Source: an uncultured Lachnospiraceae bacterium (GTDB lineage Bacteria > Bacillota > Clostridia > Lachnospirales > Lachnospiraceae). From it: a DNA stretch of 64,000 nt. A program made the position numbers and the translations under genes. The notes beneath the pieces are model-generated. The model saw nothing but the letters and a program-made list of their open reading frames with translations. It was not told the DNA's origin and did no database searches. The stretch lies in assembly GCA_947626365.1 (NCBI GenBank), contig CANQRW010000001.1, forward strand, positions 62,001 to 126,000. Reading direction: 5' to 3'. This document shows, in pieces, positions 20,501 to 26,590 of the stretch. How positions within the stretch are numbered: the stretch's first letter is position 1; every line of letters starts with the position of its first letter.

Positions 20501-23500
20501 GGCAAACGGCAGGATTCCCCAGGGATATCAGCCGGGGGACCTGAAACCCCACACGCTGCGCCGGCTTCCTGAGGGAGAATACTGGCTGACAGAAGAGAGC
20601 AGCCCGGACTATTACACCACCTTTGAACCGGTACCGATTTCATATCACCAGGAAGATCAAATTCGGATTGTGAGAGTTTCCGATGTCCCGGTTAAAGGAA
20701 GCGTGGAGGTTTTGAAGACCGATGAGGAGGGACAGACGCTTGCAGGCGCCGTGTTCCGCCTGACAGCGTACATGCCGCCTGATTTCAAAAATCCTGTATT
20801 TGTAAAGACGTTCAGCGATTCGGACGGAACCGCCAGGCTGGATGAACTTCCTGTCGGAGAGATTCAGGAAGACGGAAGCATTCTGCCTTACAGCTATCGG
20901 CTGCAGGAGATTGTGCCGCCGGAAGGCTATGCGCTGGATCCGGAAATCTTATCCTTCCGGTTTGAGCCGAACCGTCAGGGAGTATCCTATCAATGGGGAG
21001 AATCTGCGGTTTACCGGCAGCAGATCGCCGATGAAAAAACGAGGATTCGCATTGGGAAACAGGATCCGGCCATGGAAGGAATGTTTATAGAAGGCGCCCG
21101 TCTGGCAGTCTATCAGATTCAGGGCATGGATGAAAATGGAAATTACAGGTATGATTCGGAAACCCCTGCGGCGATTTGGACTGCGGGAAAGGAGGAACAG
21201 GAGCATGTTCTGGAGGGTCTGACTGCCGGACAGACGTATCTTCTGGCAGAACTGCAGGCCCCGGCAGGTTATCTTCTTATGGAACCGATAGCATTCACAT
21301 TGTCGGAAGACGGAAGAAGGATCGCGTCTTTAAGTACCAGCCTTACGGCAGTTGCGGTTCACCACCTTTCCTGGGTGACACTGACCGGGCGTTATGGAAT
21401 AAAAGCCGTGATGGAGGTCGCTGATGAAAATGGAGAGACCGTTGCTTCGTGGATTTCATCCGGACAGGGACATGTGCTGACGGCTGCCGGCGGAATTCAG
21501 GACGGCCAGGTGTATGTTTTTACGGAACGGACGGTTTACAGCGATGGCAGCAGGGAGATAACGAACAGGGAGACCAGGCGGATCCATCTGGAGGATGGAA
21601 TGTACCGGACGGCCGACCGCGTGCCGGAGCGGGTTCGCCTGTGTCTGGAAGGCGGAGACGGTACCTTGATCGGAGCATGGGATCCGGAGGAAGGATCGTC
21701 GGAATTTACTCTGGGAGGTCCGGAATCAGAAGAAGAATTGCTGAAGATAAACAGCAGTTATATTTTGAGAGAAACCACCTTTTATAATGACGGAACGGAA
21801 CAAACCGTAAATCGGTTTGGATTCGCGATTGATGAAAACGGTCTTTTGAAGGCAGTCACAGCCTATGACAGGGAGAGGACGGTTCTGATCGACAAGACTG
21901 ATATTACAGGTGAGAAGGAGGTTCCGGGAGCCAGGCTGGAGATACTGGATGAAGAGGGAACTGTTCTGGAAGAGTGGATTTCCGGTGATGAGCCGCACCA
22001 GGCAGAGACTGAACTGCTTCCGGGTCATACGTATACGCTTCGTGAGACTCTTCCGCCCAAGGGATATGCCTATAGCGGAGATATTGTGTTTTCGGTAGAG
22101 AATGACGGAAGCATCCAACAGGTGATCATGGAGGATAAAGAGACGGCCGTATCTGTAACCAAGACAGATATTACCGGGGAAAAGGAGATTCCTGGGGCAA
22201 AGCTGCAGATATTGGATAAAGACGGAAACTGTGTGGAAGAGTGGACGTCGGCAGGAGAACCTCACAAGGTGGAAGGAAAGCTGACGGCCGGAGAAACTTA
22301 CACGCTTCATGAAGAGAGCGCGCCGGCAGGTTATGCATACGCGGCAGATATGGAATTTACGGTATCGAAAGACGGTTCCATCGATAAAGTAGTTATGAAG
22401 GATGAGCGGATTCCGGACAGGTCCCATTATGAGTCGGATACGCCAGAGTCTCCAAGAAAGATTGGAAATGTGTTGGCAGAATATCAGCCCTACCTGTTTC
22501 CGTCTGACGGAGTGCCGCAGGGAGCATGGCGGCGTGTGGCAGTTCCGGCCACGGGAGATGATACCGGTCTTGCCCTGCCTTTTGCGGTTCTGTTCTTATC
22601 TTTCGGGGTGCTTGTGATCCTGTGGCTTACCAGGAAAAAAACAGGACTTTTTCTTCTTTTGCTCTTTCTTCTGATACTGCCGGCAGCGGATGCTCGCGCG
22701 GAGACAGTGGATTTTTCCGCACCCGGCGAGATTACCGTCACCTATGATTTTTCAGAGGAAGATTCCGACGGGGATGCCTCTCCTCCGGAGCGTTACGTCT
22801 GGGAGAATGAAGAATACCGGCTGGAGGCCTATCAGATAATGACGGCAGAAAGCAATGAGGCTTCGGAAATCATGACAGAAACTGTCCGCTACGAGGAGGT
22901 GGAGCAGGCCATGGAGATTCCCCAGGAATATCCGGTGGCAGATATGACCTACGAAAACTGGCGCTGGATTCCGGGATTTGAATTTACGGTGACTGTGAAA
23001 GGGTATGACGGAGGAAGTTTTTATCTTGGGGATCGGATCGTAGCGGTGAAGGAAGAACAGCCATTTGAAGGCCGCGAGCAGGAATTGCTTGAACTGATCG
23101 GCGTTGATCCGGAATACTATCTTATCGAGGATTCCCGATGGATATCCGAGCCTCAGATTGGAGAAGACGGCCTGACATATCGTCAGGCTGTCGCCTCCGG
23201 CCAGAAATATGTGGCAGACGTAAGCGTCGTATATACGAAGGAATCCGAGACAGAGACAGTTCCGTCTATGATCTGCCAGGCAGTTTACCGCATACCTGAG
23301 GCCACGCCGTCAGACGGAGAAAGGACAATTTCCGAGACCTTAGCGGAAGAAGAACTTCCGGAAAGGCCTCCGGAAACGGAAGAAAGCCTTCCGGAAGATT
23401 CCGGAGGCTTTCTGAACTGGTTTCGCAATCTGAGCCGCAGGACACAAGTGATCCTGGGCATAGGGCTTTTGCTTCTTCCCGTTTTGTGTTTCCGATTCTG

Positions 23501-23561
23501 GACGGTACTGGCCGGCAGAAGGAAAAGGGAAGAGAATCACAGGTATAAGAATAAGGAATAA
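11562..23561 (+). CDS. Giant SpaA/Cna-B adhesin with thioester-like N-terminus, internal sorting signal and second C-terminal ectodomain
   Basis: A 3999-residue surface protein in one uninterrupted frame. A signal peptide (1-40) is followed by a thioester-domain-like region with candidate Cys76 (TFCISPGKH) and Gln137 (GAAQAAVWAI), which in TED adhesins form an internal thioester that can bond host proteins. An acidic linker (about 560-720) leads to a long series of SpaA/Cna-B modules: at least a dozen E-box strands (for example YTLEES, YVLAES, YWLTEE, YTLRET) paired with Lys-containing first strands, as needed for isopeptide bonds. A VPATG motif (PATG at 3662-3665), a membrane segment (about 3670-3689) and RKK form a sorting signal, but the chain goes on through a signal-like hydrophobic stretch (3695-3711), a roughly 250-residue ectodomain and a final membrane segment (about 3963-3984). 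No sortase gene lies in the window. Confidence 0.85.
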   Translation: MKNKRFQKKGRRLLAGCMAAVCFFLAAAVSFDGMTLVSHATTFRGTNIWSGGSETLFGKSRNYLYRWTDGYQMTFCISPGKHMGSTVVADSLRTTITDESIPYIKSREDYKKLALICTWYDHNGSIMADNATYGAAQAAVWAIMNSGWESADSIAAAVNRHVRGTAARWQALKAYVENDSSDIEGVPSWVKTSSYGAEQEPVKMQLADGVWTAELDISSAPQLAALDWQFAGDSAGWSKRVEDGKLIFTYSGSQQAGIQVTAELTESLKAAAKNTSAINLYIPEGPKDRIQAMISAGVNEVKAYVQLAMTDEVSNPVGTGSEIHLDIYEHEETFQAHYLTDLGKFCAETGQPLENAEFRVLEAFDGSQVEGNIRTVYMTPKPAVWQNFKVCAEAVTDENGHISHTDTKKYKYLKTYCDGHPEPDYLPVPDGEGSEDEAAAVEEENERLYQKWKALVDACEAREMTGNHFHGMNSGEGLEKMLADRQEAYERFIELQYDYTFQEIQARYGYIRHGLHNDDQPIPVVRIRSSEAGGGYEIINKEVIVDESIGYGSESLEDEEEWEEDDLDRQAGNLQEAAGRADKPLYALENIRKVSDREEEDLIIMSERAATEADAVKNLPKEKTEDGDESIWNDEATPSDAARRSYRYQMLNRAVRMRAEEDEEDEGSAVLPEPEEDTVEPIEPYGDTDTVSYTFSVKDHRTEGEIHINKRDMELLDGESDDYDSYGDTQGDATLEGAVYGLYAAEDIVHPDGKTGTVYEKGSLTAIGTTDKNGDASFLAYTEESPALSLVGHPLIPGRYCIKEIARSEGYELTAGPDLSGAGEDSEGMEAVGRADVTATMSHPIDMHDGSWLEFDVTYQNTADGFDILVSGFPEGSTFFRSRMKETAETAEGGVVVGTRLVETGEYERASAGEYRLDENGNYIPLTDGDGNPLYDTSKPVSGTYYVTRRLNYYPSGEASPVVDPGKWADTSAADTDYVKAETNSMLEQIGYRLLDPEDGDDAPWTVLELSGNTNQELAEEILDWFAVNSFWDSGAVHSIRKTDKGYEAVIFHDMTRISGTAVYEQRSGMLYVRTGLDVTGMGRRHMFVPYEPSEFVMGNTYATVETVRKPQGEIVFPQNLGEVLEAVYQPLYQQYEEGEYRLDGQGNKIPIMKLEYIYEEKEEITSDYELTPLEAVYDPVSQAYRIHVDNTVDWNQTTEAVTETFRAVAPRQTIEENGEEMFFSDYLTNIKGAGASAFASLRLADGEKEPDWEENQKAGAIQLTYPGQISPMQDGEGTPGWGTRRKPFPTEENVIRQTVKVIKDVTGGEEEKLNNFRFKAYLKSNLKRLYRSDDGKIVWIDRKGREIDVLSSNQTYPGLVSDIFTQVPRRISPLYKDTSQAIEANPSLYDSEQEKRLSGYTAILETAEGGDSGEADPAAVRYNYEKFFQAIRVANHDKWDDGAPTYTSYRPLGNEANRSAEAEENAKASDMVRQFAIDWYLDKEAEKLTDSGKETAYSDELYDKALYQAILKADDYLEPFFEYDLDEIYAIEWEQDAEGGSDGDRTTLSADSDGGEYFYGISEYLPYGTYVIVEQQPAYEALRDFSNRHYAADRPREIVVPSVYEDGEDSGDILSSRYIYHKEMTPEELTKQYQIRFNEESDVIQAHNNSGDFQIYKYGMDIHRISNGTEDTAQWNYFALTQGRWKPYENYYNDQDDRTAGKVTYYLSEDGSGRDAIGQIYRYSSVSEDKGETGGIASMTGMTTAFDGMYSPALVSRNFEKDKSDEGLNDGADSARVRFLDEYYKVSLRIEKMDSETGENLLHDGAAFNIYRASREETPEGTGQVKFYEEDTTISGSREFLESMCAEDIRPMARTRQSGKISVLNWIEGILESAVRRTALGPGNLYTGLVRAGTPICQEEDRIYQTDAYGVKTGSFGSFITTRDGLMMDEATDSAMVNGEQNAGYLETPKPLEAGVYVLAESKVPDGYVRCRPIAIEIYSDEVTYYRKGDRDSRVVGAAYDRPQSGQDTARVYVENEPVKLQVEKLKEAFEPGGEAGRQTITYKVSGRIDGSLTQIGGNPGYEYAYKNGRYMGYAWKKGTLEYLKARKEAGEQVKIVYQEGLFAGYGYITRMLESADDKNPYVPGAVMTLFEGIAVLPSGDTQDQAFEGVTVQRQANGSVGRMYVEKGYAGTRTEFIQTQAEESRESEDTAYWSAETVQREDTDILYYDLGGLQIFQTETIDGRTVTYGFGRNHEKIPISQIEEDKQLVSRTDGGHSIFAFRGTVPVLELEGGDFTEISYSDEDKVLEGTFARPVRKNNGQVVMSSGVTVYHLDRDGNRDSLVDPYTGMAYAIAEDQTEETASAGIQVLVWPVTIARDENGQIIAKDKITTSRIATVNEDNENQEYLTGSWKSEAGEESHRLSTLEKNQRNQNMEGEQLLTENNGTFEKSMKLEYDEHGLPEYYRRGSGTYEQNTSLYDRSGSLIREKQADLLEDYEQASYHIDNQEPAYHRLGEGYILENTWVTGDSSPNDPFAEAMTEGQADILKRVPAGTYIMEELKAPEGYLKGLPVGVVVKETARIQKTDMVDYATKIVVNKVDGSENLEYSVLDMQKKTLTGTHPTIGSVTEGKGAFSFTQLPGASMALYPADDLSGEEREPEIQWTSGDTPLYREAVPTGKYTLEESSRPEGFVTAPPVQLEVEETRQVQDYTLYNDHTKMEIEKYMTDEEKGTVSLVDGAVFALYEAVTDEDGQVLYDEEGSPRYDKSRMADRFVSGSREEYAGFIEAFEDMYRTYGTEGRSLSWNYNGIDRSARYISHTQIDASDGGGSGSSFPTAAQMIFRTGTGADIRITIYQQQDNRQGKDFVFEYQFDYRKLPHVNERAVSYMTIEGRRRFDYLPADGVYVLVETQPPEGFAGAKPLIIRMEDTADVQRYRVENTEGAIMISKTFSDGSGKEEKELPGARMALYRAGASGELIRDDAHLAAWWISGRDGIYTELDQANGRIPQGYQPGDLKPHTLRRLPEGEYWLTEESSPDYYTTFEPVPISYHQEDQIRIVRVSDVPVKGSVEVLKTDEEGQTLAGAVFRLTAYMPPDFKNPVFVKTFSDSDGTARLDELPVGEIQEDGSILPYSYRLQEIVPPEGYALDPEILSFRFEPNRQGVSYQWGESAVYRQQIADEKTRIRIGKQDPAMEGMFIEGARLAVYQIQGMDENGNYRYDSETPAAIWTAGKEEQEHVLEGLTAGQTYLLAELQAPAGYLLMEPIAFTLSEDGRRIASLSTSLTAVAVHHLSWVTLTGRYGIKAVMEVADENGETVASWISSGQGHVLTAAGGIQDGQVYVFTERTVYSDGSREITNRETRRIHLEDGMYRTADRVPERVRLCLEGGDGTLIGAWDPEEGSSEFTLGGPESEEELLKINSSYILRETTFYNDGTEQTVNRFGFAIDENGLLKAVTAYDRERTVLIDKTDITGEKEVPGARLEILDEEGTVLEEWISGDEPHQAETELLPGHTYTLRETLPPKGYAYSGDIVFSVENDGSIQQVIMEDKETAVSVTKTDITGEKEIPGAKLQILDKDGNCVEEWTSAGEPHKVEGKLTAGETYTLHEESAPAGYAYAADMEFTVSKDGSIDKVVMKDERIPDRSHYESDTPESPRKIGNVLAEYQPYLFPSDGVPQGAWRRVAVPATGDDTGLALPFAVLFLSFGVLVILWLTRKKTGLFLLLLFLLILPAADARAETVDFSAPGEITVTYDFSEEDSDGDASPPERYVWENEEYRLEAYQIMTAESNEASEIMTETVRYEEVEQAMEIPQEYPVADMTYENWRWIPGFEFTVTVKGYDGGSFYLGDRIVAVKEEQPFEGREQELLELIGVDPEYYLIEDSRWISEPQIGEDGLTYRQAVASGQKYVADVSVVYTKESETETVPSMICQAVYRIPEATPSDGERTISETLAEEELPERPPETEESLPEDSGGFLNWFRNLSRRTQVILGIGLLLLPVLCFRFWTVLAGRRKREENHRYKNKE
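21882..22415 (+). repeat. Two tandem 89-residue Cna-B repeats within the giant adhesin
   Basis: Residues 3441-3529 and 3530-3618 or so are clearly related neighbours. Both share KTDITGEKE, PGA(R/K)L, YTL(R/H)E and GYAY and have the same length, which points to a tandem duplication of one Cna-B module just before the sorting signal. Confidence 0.75.
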
Positions 23562-23567
23562 CGACTG

Positions 23568-24254
23568 CTACTGAATAACAATCTGCGCATTCTCCGACGA
23601 GTCGGCGCCTTCTTCAACAACTGTAACCGAGAAAGAAGGCTGATACTCATTGCCGGACATATCCCGCAGATTGACGATAAGTCCATTGGGATCCATATCA
23701 AAGGTAACAGTACCGGTATTTTTGTCGATGGATGTAGGCGTGATGATCTGACCGTCGCTTTTTGAGGCGGTCAGATTGTCATAGTCGATGCCGGACTGGG
23801 AGTCGCTGACTACCAGCGTCAGCACTCCGTCTTCCATGCTGTAATTGACCACATCAGGAAGCTGGTTGTCCAGAATATCGATCACCTCATAGCCGGTAAC
23901 GGCCACGCCGTTGAAATTCTCCATGTGGATTTCCAGAATCCCATTATGGGTAATGGTGGAGCGGTAGGACTTGCGGCCGATCTGAACCAGATCCAGAGGT
24001 TCATCATCCAGGCGGATGGTCACATTCTTCAGCGGCATATGGGACGTGATGGTAAAAGTGACTTCCGTGGTGCGGTAGTCATCAGTGCCGGTTACTTCCA
24101 CTTCACAGGATGGTTTGCAGGTTACCAGAAAGAAAATAAGCAGGTTGACGACAACAAAGGGTAAAATATAAAATAATAAAAGCCGGACCCATTCATAGCT
24201 GAGAATGCTTCTGCGTCTCTGGGCCGTGCGGCGGTGGTAAGCGCGCTGTTCCAT
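23568..24254 (-). CDS. Membrane-anchored protein with Ig-like ectodomain, function unknown
   Basis: A 228-residue protein. A basic N-terminus (RRTAQRRRS) is followed by one membrane segment (about residues 25-45) and a Cys-containing start of an outer domain (TCKPSCEVEVTG). The rest is beta-rich with two likely Ig-like or Y_Y_Y-like modules; one contains DSQSGIDYDNLTA, a bacterial Ig-like pattern. I chose the ATG at 24254 because GGAGGAG lies 6 nt upstream; a longer frame to 24380 lacks a ribosome site. It converges on the giant adhesin with only 6 bp between stop codons. I do not recognise a family that would give a function. Confidence 0.65.
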   Translation of the reverse strand: MEQRAYHRRTAQRRRSILSYEWVRLLLFYILPFVVVNLLIFFLVTCKPSCEVEVTGTDDYRTTEVTFTITSHMPLKNVTIRLDDEPLDLVQIGRKSYRSTITHNGILEIHMENFNGVAVTGYEVIDILDNQLPDVVNYSMEDGVLTLVVSDSQSGIDYDNLTASKSDGQIITPTSIDKNTGTVTFDMDPNGLIVNLRDMSGNEYQPSFSVTVVEEGADSSENAQIVIQ

Positions 24255-24296
24255 AAAAACTCCTCCAAAAATCCAGCTTAATGACTGCACCCATTT

Positions 24297-24325
24297 AGCA
24301 TAGCAGAAAATTAGATTTCTTACAA
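24297..24325 (-). promoter_or_regulatory. Promoter of the membrane-anchored hypothetical gene
   Basis: On the minus strand TTGTAA (complement of 24320-24325), 17 bp, then TATGCT (complement of 24297-24302) with a TG extension, 43 bp before the start codon. Confidence 0.6.
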
Positions 24326-24352
24326 GTTTAACTTCTAAATTTCTGGAAGATA

Positions 24353-24361
24353 TGTTATGAT
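24353..24361 (+). promoter_or_regulatory. Possible extended -10 promoter for the HD-domain gene
   Basis: TGTTATGAT sits 67 bp before the start. The -35 region (TTCTAA) is weak. Confidence 0.4.
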
Positions 24362-24427
24362 AGGAATGTAATTTTCCCATGAAGGGAGACGTTTTGTTTC
24401 AAGGCTTGCAGAAAGCGGGGATAATCT

Positions 24428-24973
24428 ATGATTCAAAGAGCCGCAGAGTTCGCCGCAAGGGCCCACGAAGGAGCCCTTCGTAAGGGAAGTAATATGCCGT
24501 ACATAGTACATCCCAAAGAAGTGGCCATGATTGTGGCAGTCATGACGGAGGAGCCGGATGTGATCGCGGCGGCCTATCTTCATGATGTGATCGAGGATGC
24601 GGGAGTTACTTATCAGGAACTTGCGGAGGAGTTTGGAAGCCGCGTGGCCGATCTGGTTCAGGCTGAGAGTGAGAATAAGACCAGAACCTGGCAGCAAAGG
24701 AAGCAGGATACGATAGATCGCCTGAGATGTGCCGGAAGGTATGAGAGGATGATTGCTTTTGGAGATAAGCTGAGCAATCTTCGAAGTACCGCAGCAGATT
24801 ACCTGATGATGGGTGATGAGATCTGGAATAAATTTCGTATGAGGGACAAGCAGATGCATGCATGGTATTACCGCAGTGTATTTGAGTCTTTCCGGGAATT
24901 TAGCGAGTATCCCTTTTATGAAGAATACCGGATACTGTGGCAGAAGGTATTCGGCGGAACGATCAAGACATAA
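24428..24973 (+). CDS. HD-domain small ppGpp hydrolase-like protein (MESH1/SpoT HD type)
   Basis: A 181-residue cytosolic protein with the HD-domain pattern of RelA/SpoT hydrolase domains and the single-domain alarmone hydrolases. It has an opening AxxAHEGxxRKG-like block, Y-I-V-H-P-K-E-V (metal-binding His), the HDVIEDAG core and a GDKLSNLRS-like helix, in which the Asp and Asn are typical of the (p)ppGpp-hydrolase family. There is no synthetase, TGS or ACT domain, and the length matches MESH1-type enzymes. It probably removes pyrophosphate from (p)ppGpp, but a nucleotidase role on another nucleotide cannot be excluded. It is divergent from the membrane hypothetical and is followed by a clear terminator. 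Confidence 0.8.
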   Translation: MIQRAAEFAARAHEGALRKGSNMPYIVHPKEVAMIVAVMTEEPDVIAAAYLHDVIEDAGVTYQELAEEFGSRVADLVQAESENKTRTWQQRKQDTIDRLRCAGRYERMIAFGDKLSNLRSTAADYLMMGDEIWNKFRMRDKQMHAWYYRSVFESFREFSEYPFYEEYRILWQKVFGGTIKT

Positions 24974-25062
24974 TTATCAGGGATGCAGAAGGAGACGCCG
25001 GCGGCGCGGAAGTACGCGCACAGACGGGAGATATAGATGCTTTCGCGGCCATGCTCGGCGTG

Positions 25063-25090
25063 AGAATGTGCCGAAGGCACATTCTTTTTA
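25063..25090 (+). terminator. Rho-independent terminator after the HD-domain gene
   Basis: A perfect 10-bp stem AGAATGTGCC/GGCACATTCT with a GAA loop is followed by TTTTTA. It abuts the second copy of the 48-bp palindrome. Confidence 0.9.
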
Positions 25091-25138
25091 TATTACGTCA
25101 GTATGCAAACAAAGCGCCAGTGACGCTTTGTTTGTATT
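25091..25138. repeat. 48-bp palindromic intergenic repeat, copy B
   Basis: It matches copy A (2550-2597) at 46 of 48 positions, in the same orientation and at the same place relative to a GAA-loop terminator. The inverted arms CAAACAAAGCG and CGCTTTGTTTG are fully conserved; the two differences fall outside the arms, one of them in the loop. Confidence 0.8.
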
Positions 25139-25182
25139 GACAAATCTTTGATGGCGTTCTGATGGAGGGGAGGCAGTTTATA

Positions 25183-26547
25183 ATGATTCATACAGAAAGG
25201 AAGAGAGGAAAGGAAAGGAGGAGATATTTTAAGAAGATATTGACGGCGCAGATGCTGGCGGTCTGCGCCATGGCGGCGGTTCCGGCATTGCCGGCTTATG
25301 CGTCTGTGTCTGACGGCAGCGGCAGCAGTTTTCAGAAGACGCCGCCTTCGGAGTCCTATTACAAGTATCAGTGGGGTATCAAGAATAATGGAAATATTAC
25401 AGAGACTCAGCTGACCTTTAAGGAGCATGTAAGAGAGGCCGGACCGGGGGCCGATCCGTCGGCCGGAAGAACATACGATGTAGAACGGAAGATCATTTCC
25501 CGCGGAATAGCCGGCATGGATATCAATGTGGAACCGGCCTGGGACTATTATACGGCTTCTTCCCAGAGAAGGCAGGTTACGGTGGCCCTTATCGATACAG
25601 GCGTTGATTTTGGGCATTTTGATATCAAGGATGCCATATGGGTCAATGAGGATGAGGTACCCGGAGACGGAATCGATAATGACGGCAACGGGTATGTGGA
25701 CGACATTCACGGATGGAATTTCTACTGGAACAGCCCGCAGACATATATTGGAGCGGAAGATGCCCATGGTACCCATGCGGTGGGAACCATTGCGGCCCGT
25801 TGGGATGGAAGAGGAATCACCGGAATCGCTGACAGCGATTATGTAAAGATCATGGTGCTGAAGGTAATGGGAACAGCCCAGGGGCTTGGGACGTCGGCGT
25901 CGCTGAATGCCGCTATCCGCTATGCGGAAGCCAATGGGGCGGATATCTGCAATCTGAGTCTTGGTTCTTACCAGTATGATGCCGTTACGGAAGAACTGAT
26001 TCGCAATTCCCGCATGCTGTTTGTTGTCTCTGCCGGCAACGGCGATGCCAGAGGAATCGGATACAGCATAGATACAAGCCCCGTGTATCCGGCGGCTCTG
26101 CCTGACGACAACATTATTGCCGTAGCGAATATGATGTTTGACGGTTCTCTGGAGGAAAGTTCGAATTTCGGAAGTGCCAGTGTGGATATCGCTGCGCCCG
26201 GTTCCTATATTCTCAGCACGCAGCCTTATGGAGATTACAATTATATGACCGGCACTTCCATGGCGGCGCCCATGGTGACAGGGGTGGCGGCTCTCGTCTA
26301 TTCCTGCCGTACGGATCTGTCTGTTGCGCAGGTGCGGACAGCGATTCTGGAATCTGCCAGAAAACAGGAATGGCTGGCCGGAAAGGTGTCCACAGGGGGG
26401 ATTCTGGATGCCTATGGAACAATTACATACGGATTGAACGGAGCCGGCGCGGGTACTGCGCCTTCGGAGACGGAGCAGACAGACGCGACCCAAACGGTGC
26501 CGCCGGACATGATTCAATACGGACCGGGTTATGCGGTTCAGCAGTAA
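25183..26547 (+). CDS. Secreted subtilisin-like serine peptidase (S8)
   Basis: A 454-residue extracellular protease. A basic N-terminus and hydrophobic core form a signal peptide ending near AYAS (about residues 1-41). The catalytic triad is intact: Asp138 in ALIDTGVD, His195 in AHGTHAVG and Ser359 in TGTSMAAPM; the oxyanion Asn is in VVSAGNGDA. An aspartate/asparagine-rich loop after the Asp motif (DGIDNDGNGYVDD) is typical of the calcium-binding subtilases with this insert. The C-terminal tail is short and low in complexity with no anchor. ATG 25183 is preferred, with GGAGGGGAGG upstream, over ATG 25162. The substrates are unknown. Confidence 0.92.
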   Translation: MIHTERKRGKERRRYFKKILTAQMLAVCAMAAVPALPAYASVSDGSGSSFQKTPPSESYYKYQWGIKNNGNITETQLTFKEHVREAGPGADPSAGRTYDVERKIISRGIAGMDINVEPAWDYYTASSQRRQVTVALIDTGVDFGHFDIKDAIWVNEDEVPGDGIDNDGNGYVDDIHGWNFYWNSPQTYIGAEDAHGTHAVGTIAARWDGRGITGIADSDYVKIMVLKVMGTAQGLGTSASLNAAIRYAEANGADICNLSLGSYQYDAVTEELIRNSRMLFVVSAGNGDARGIGYSIDTSPVYPAALPDDNIIAVANMMFDGSLEESSNFGSASVDIAAPGSYILSTQPYGDYNYMTGTSMAAPMVTGVAALVYSCRTDLSVAQVRTAILESARKQEWLAGKVSTGGILDAYGTITYGLNGAGAGTAPSETEQTDATQTVPPDMIQYGPGYAVQQ

Positions 26548-26590
26548 CAGGATGACATAAGATACAGGAAAATACCTGGGGAGGTACAGT

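Noticed and set aside
22690-22760. Possible sequencing frameshift fusing two genes at the end of the giant adhesin
   Set aside because: The frame is continuous on both sides with good codon use and no stop, ribosome site or start is seen between the two parts; kept as a finding instead.
24937-25140. Small open frame after the HD-domain gene
   Set aside because: It overlaps the end of the HD gene, runs through a terminator hairpin and ends in the palindrome; no ribosome site at a sensible distance.
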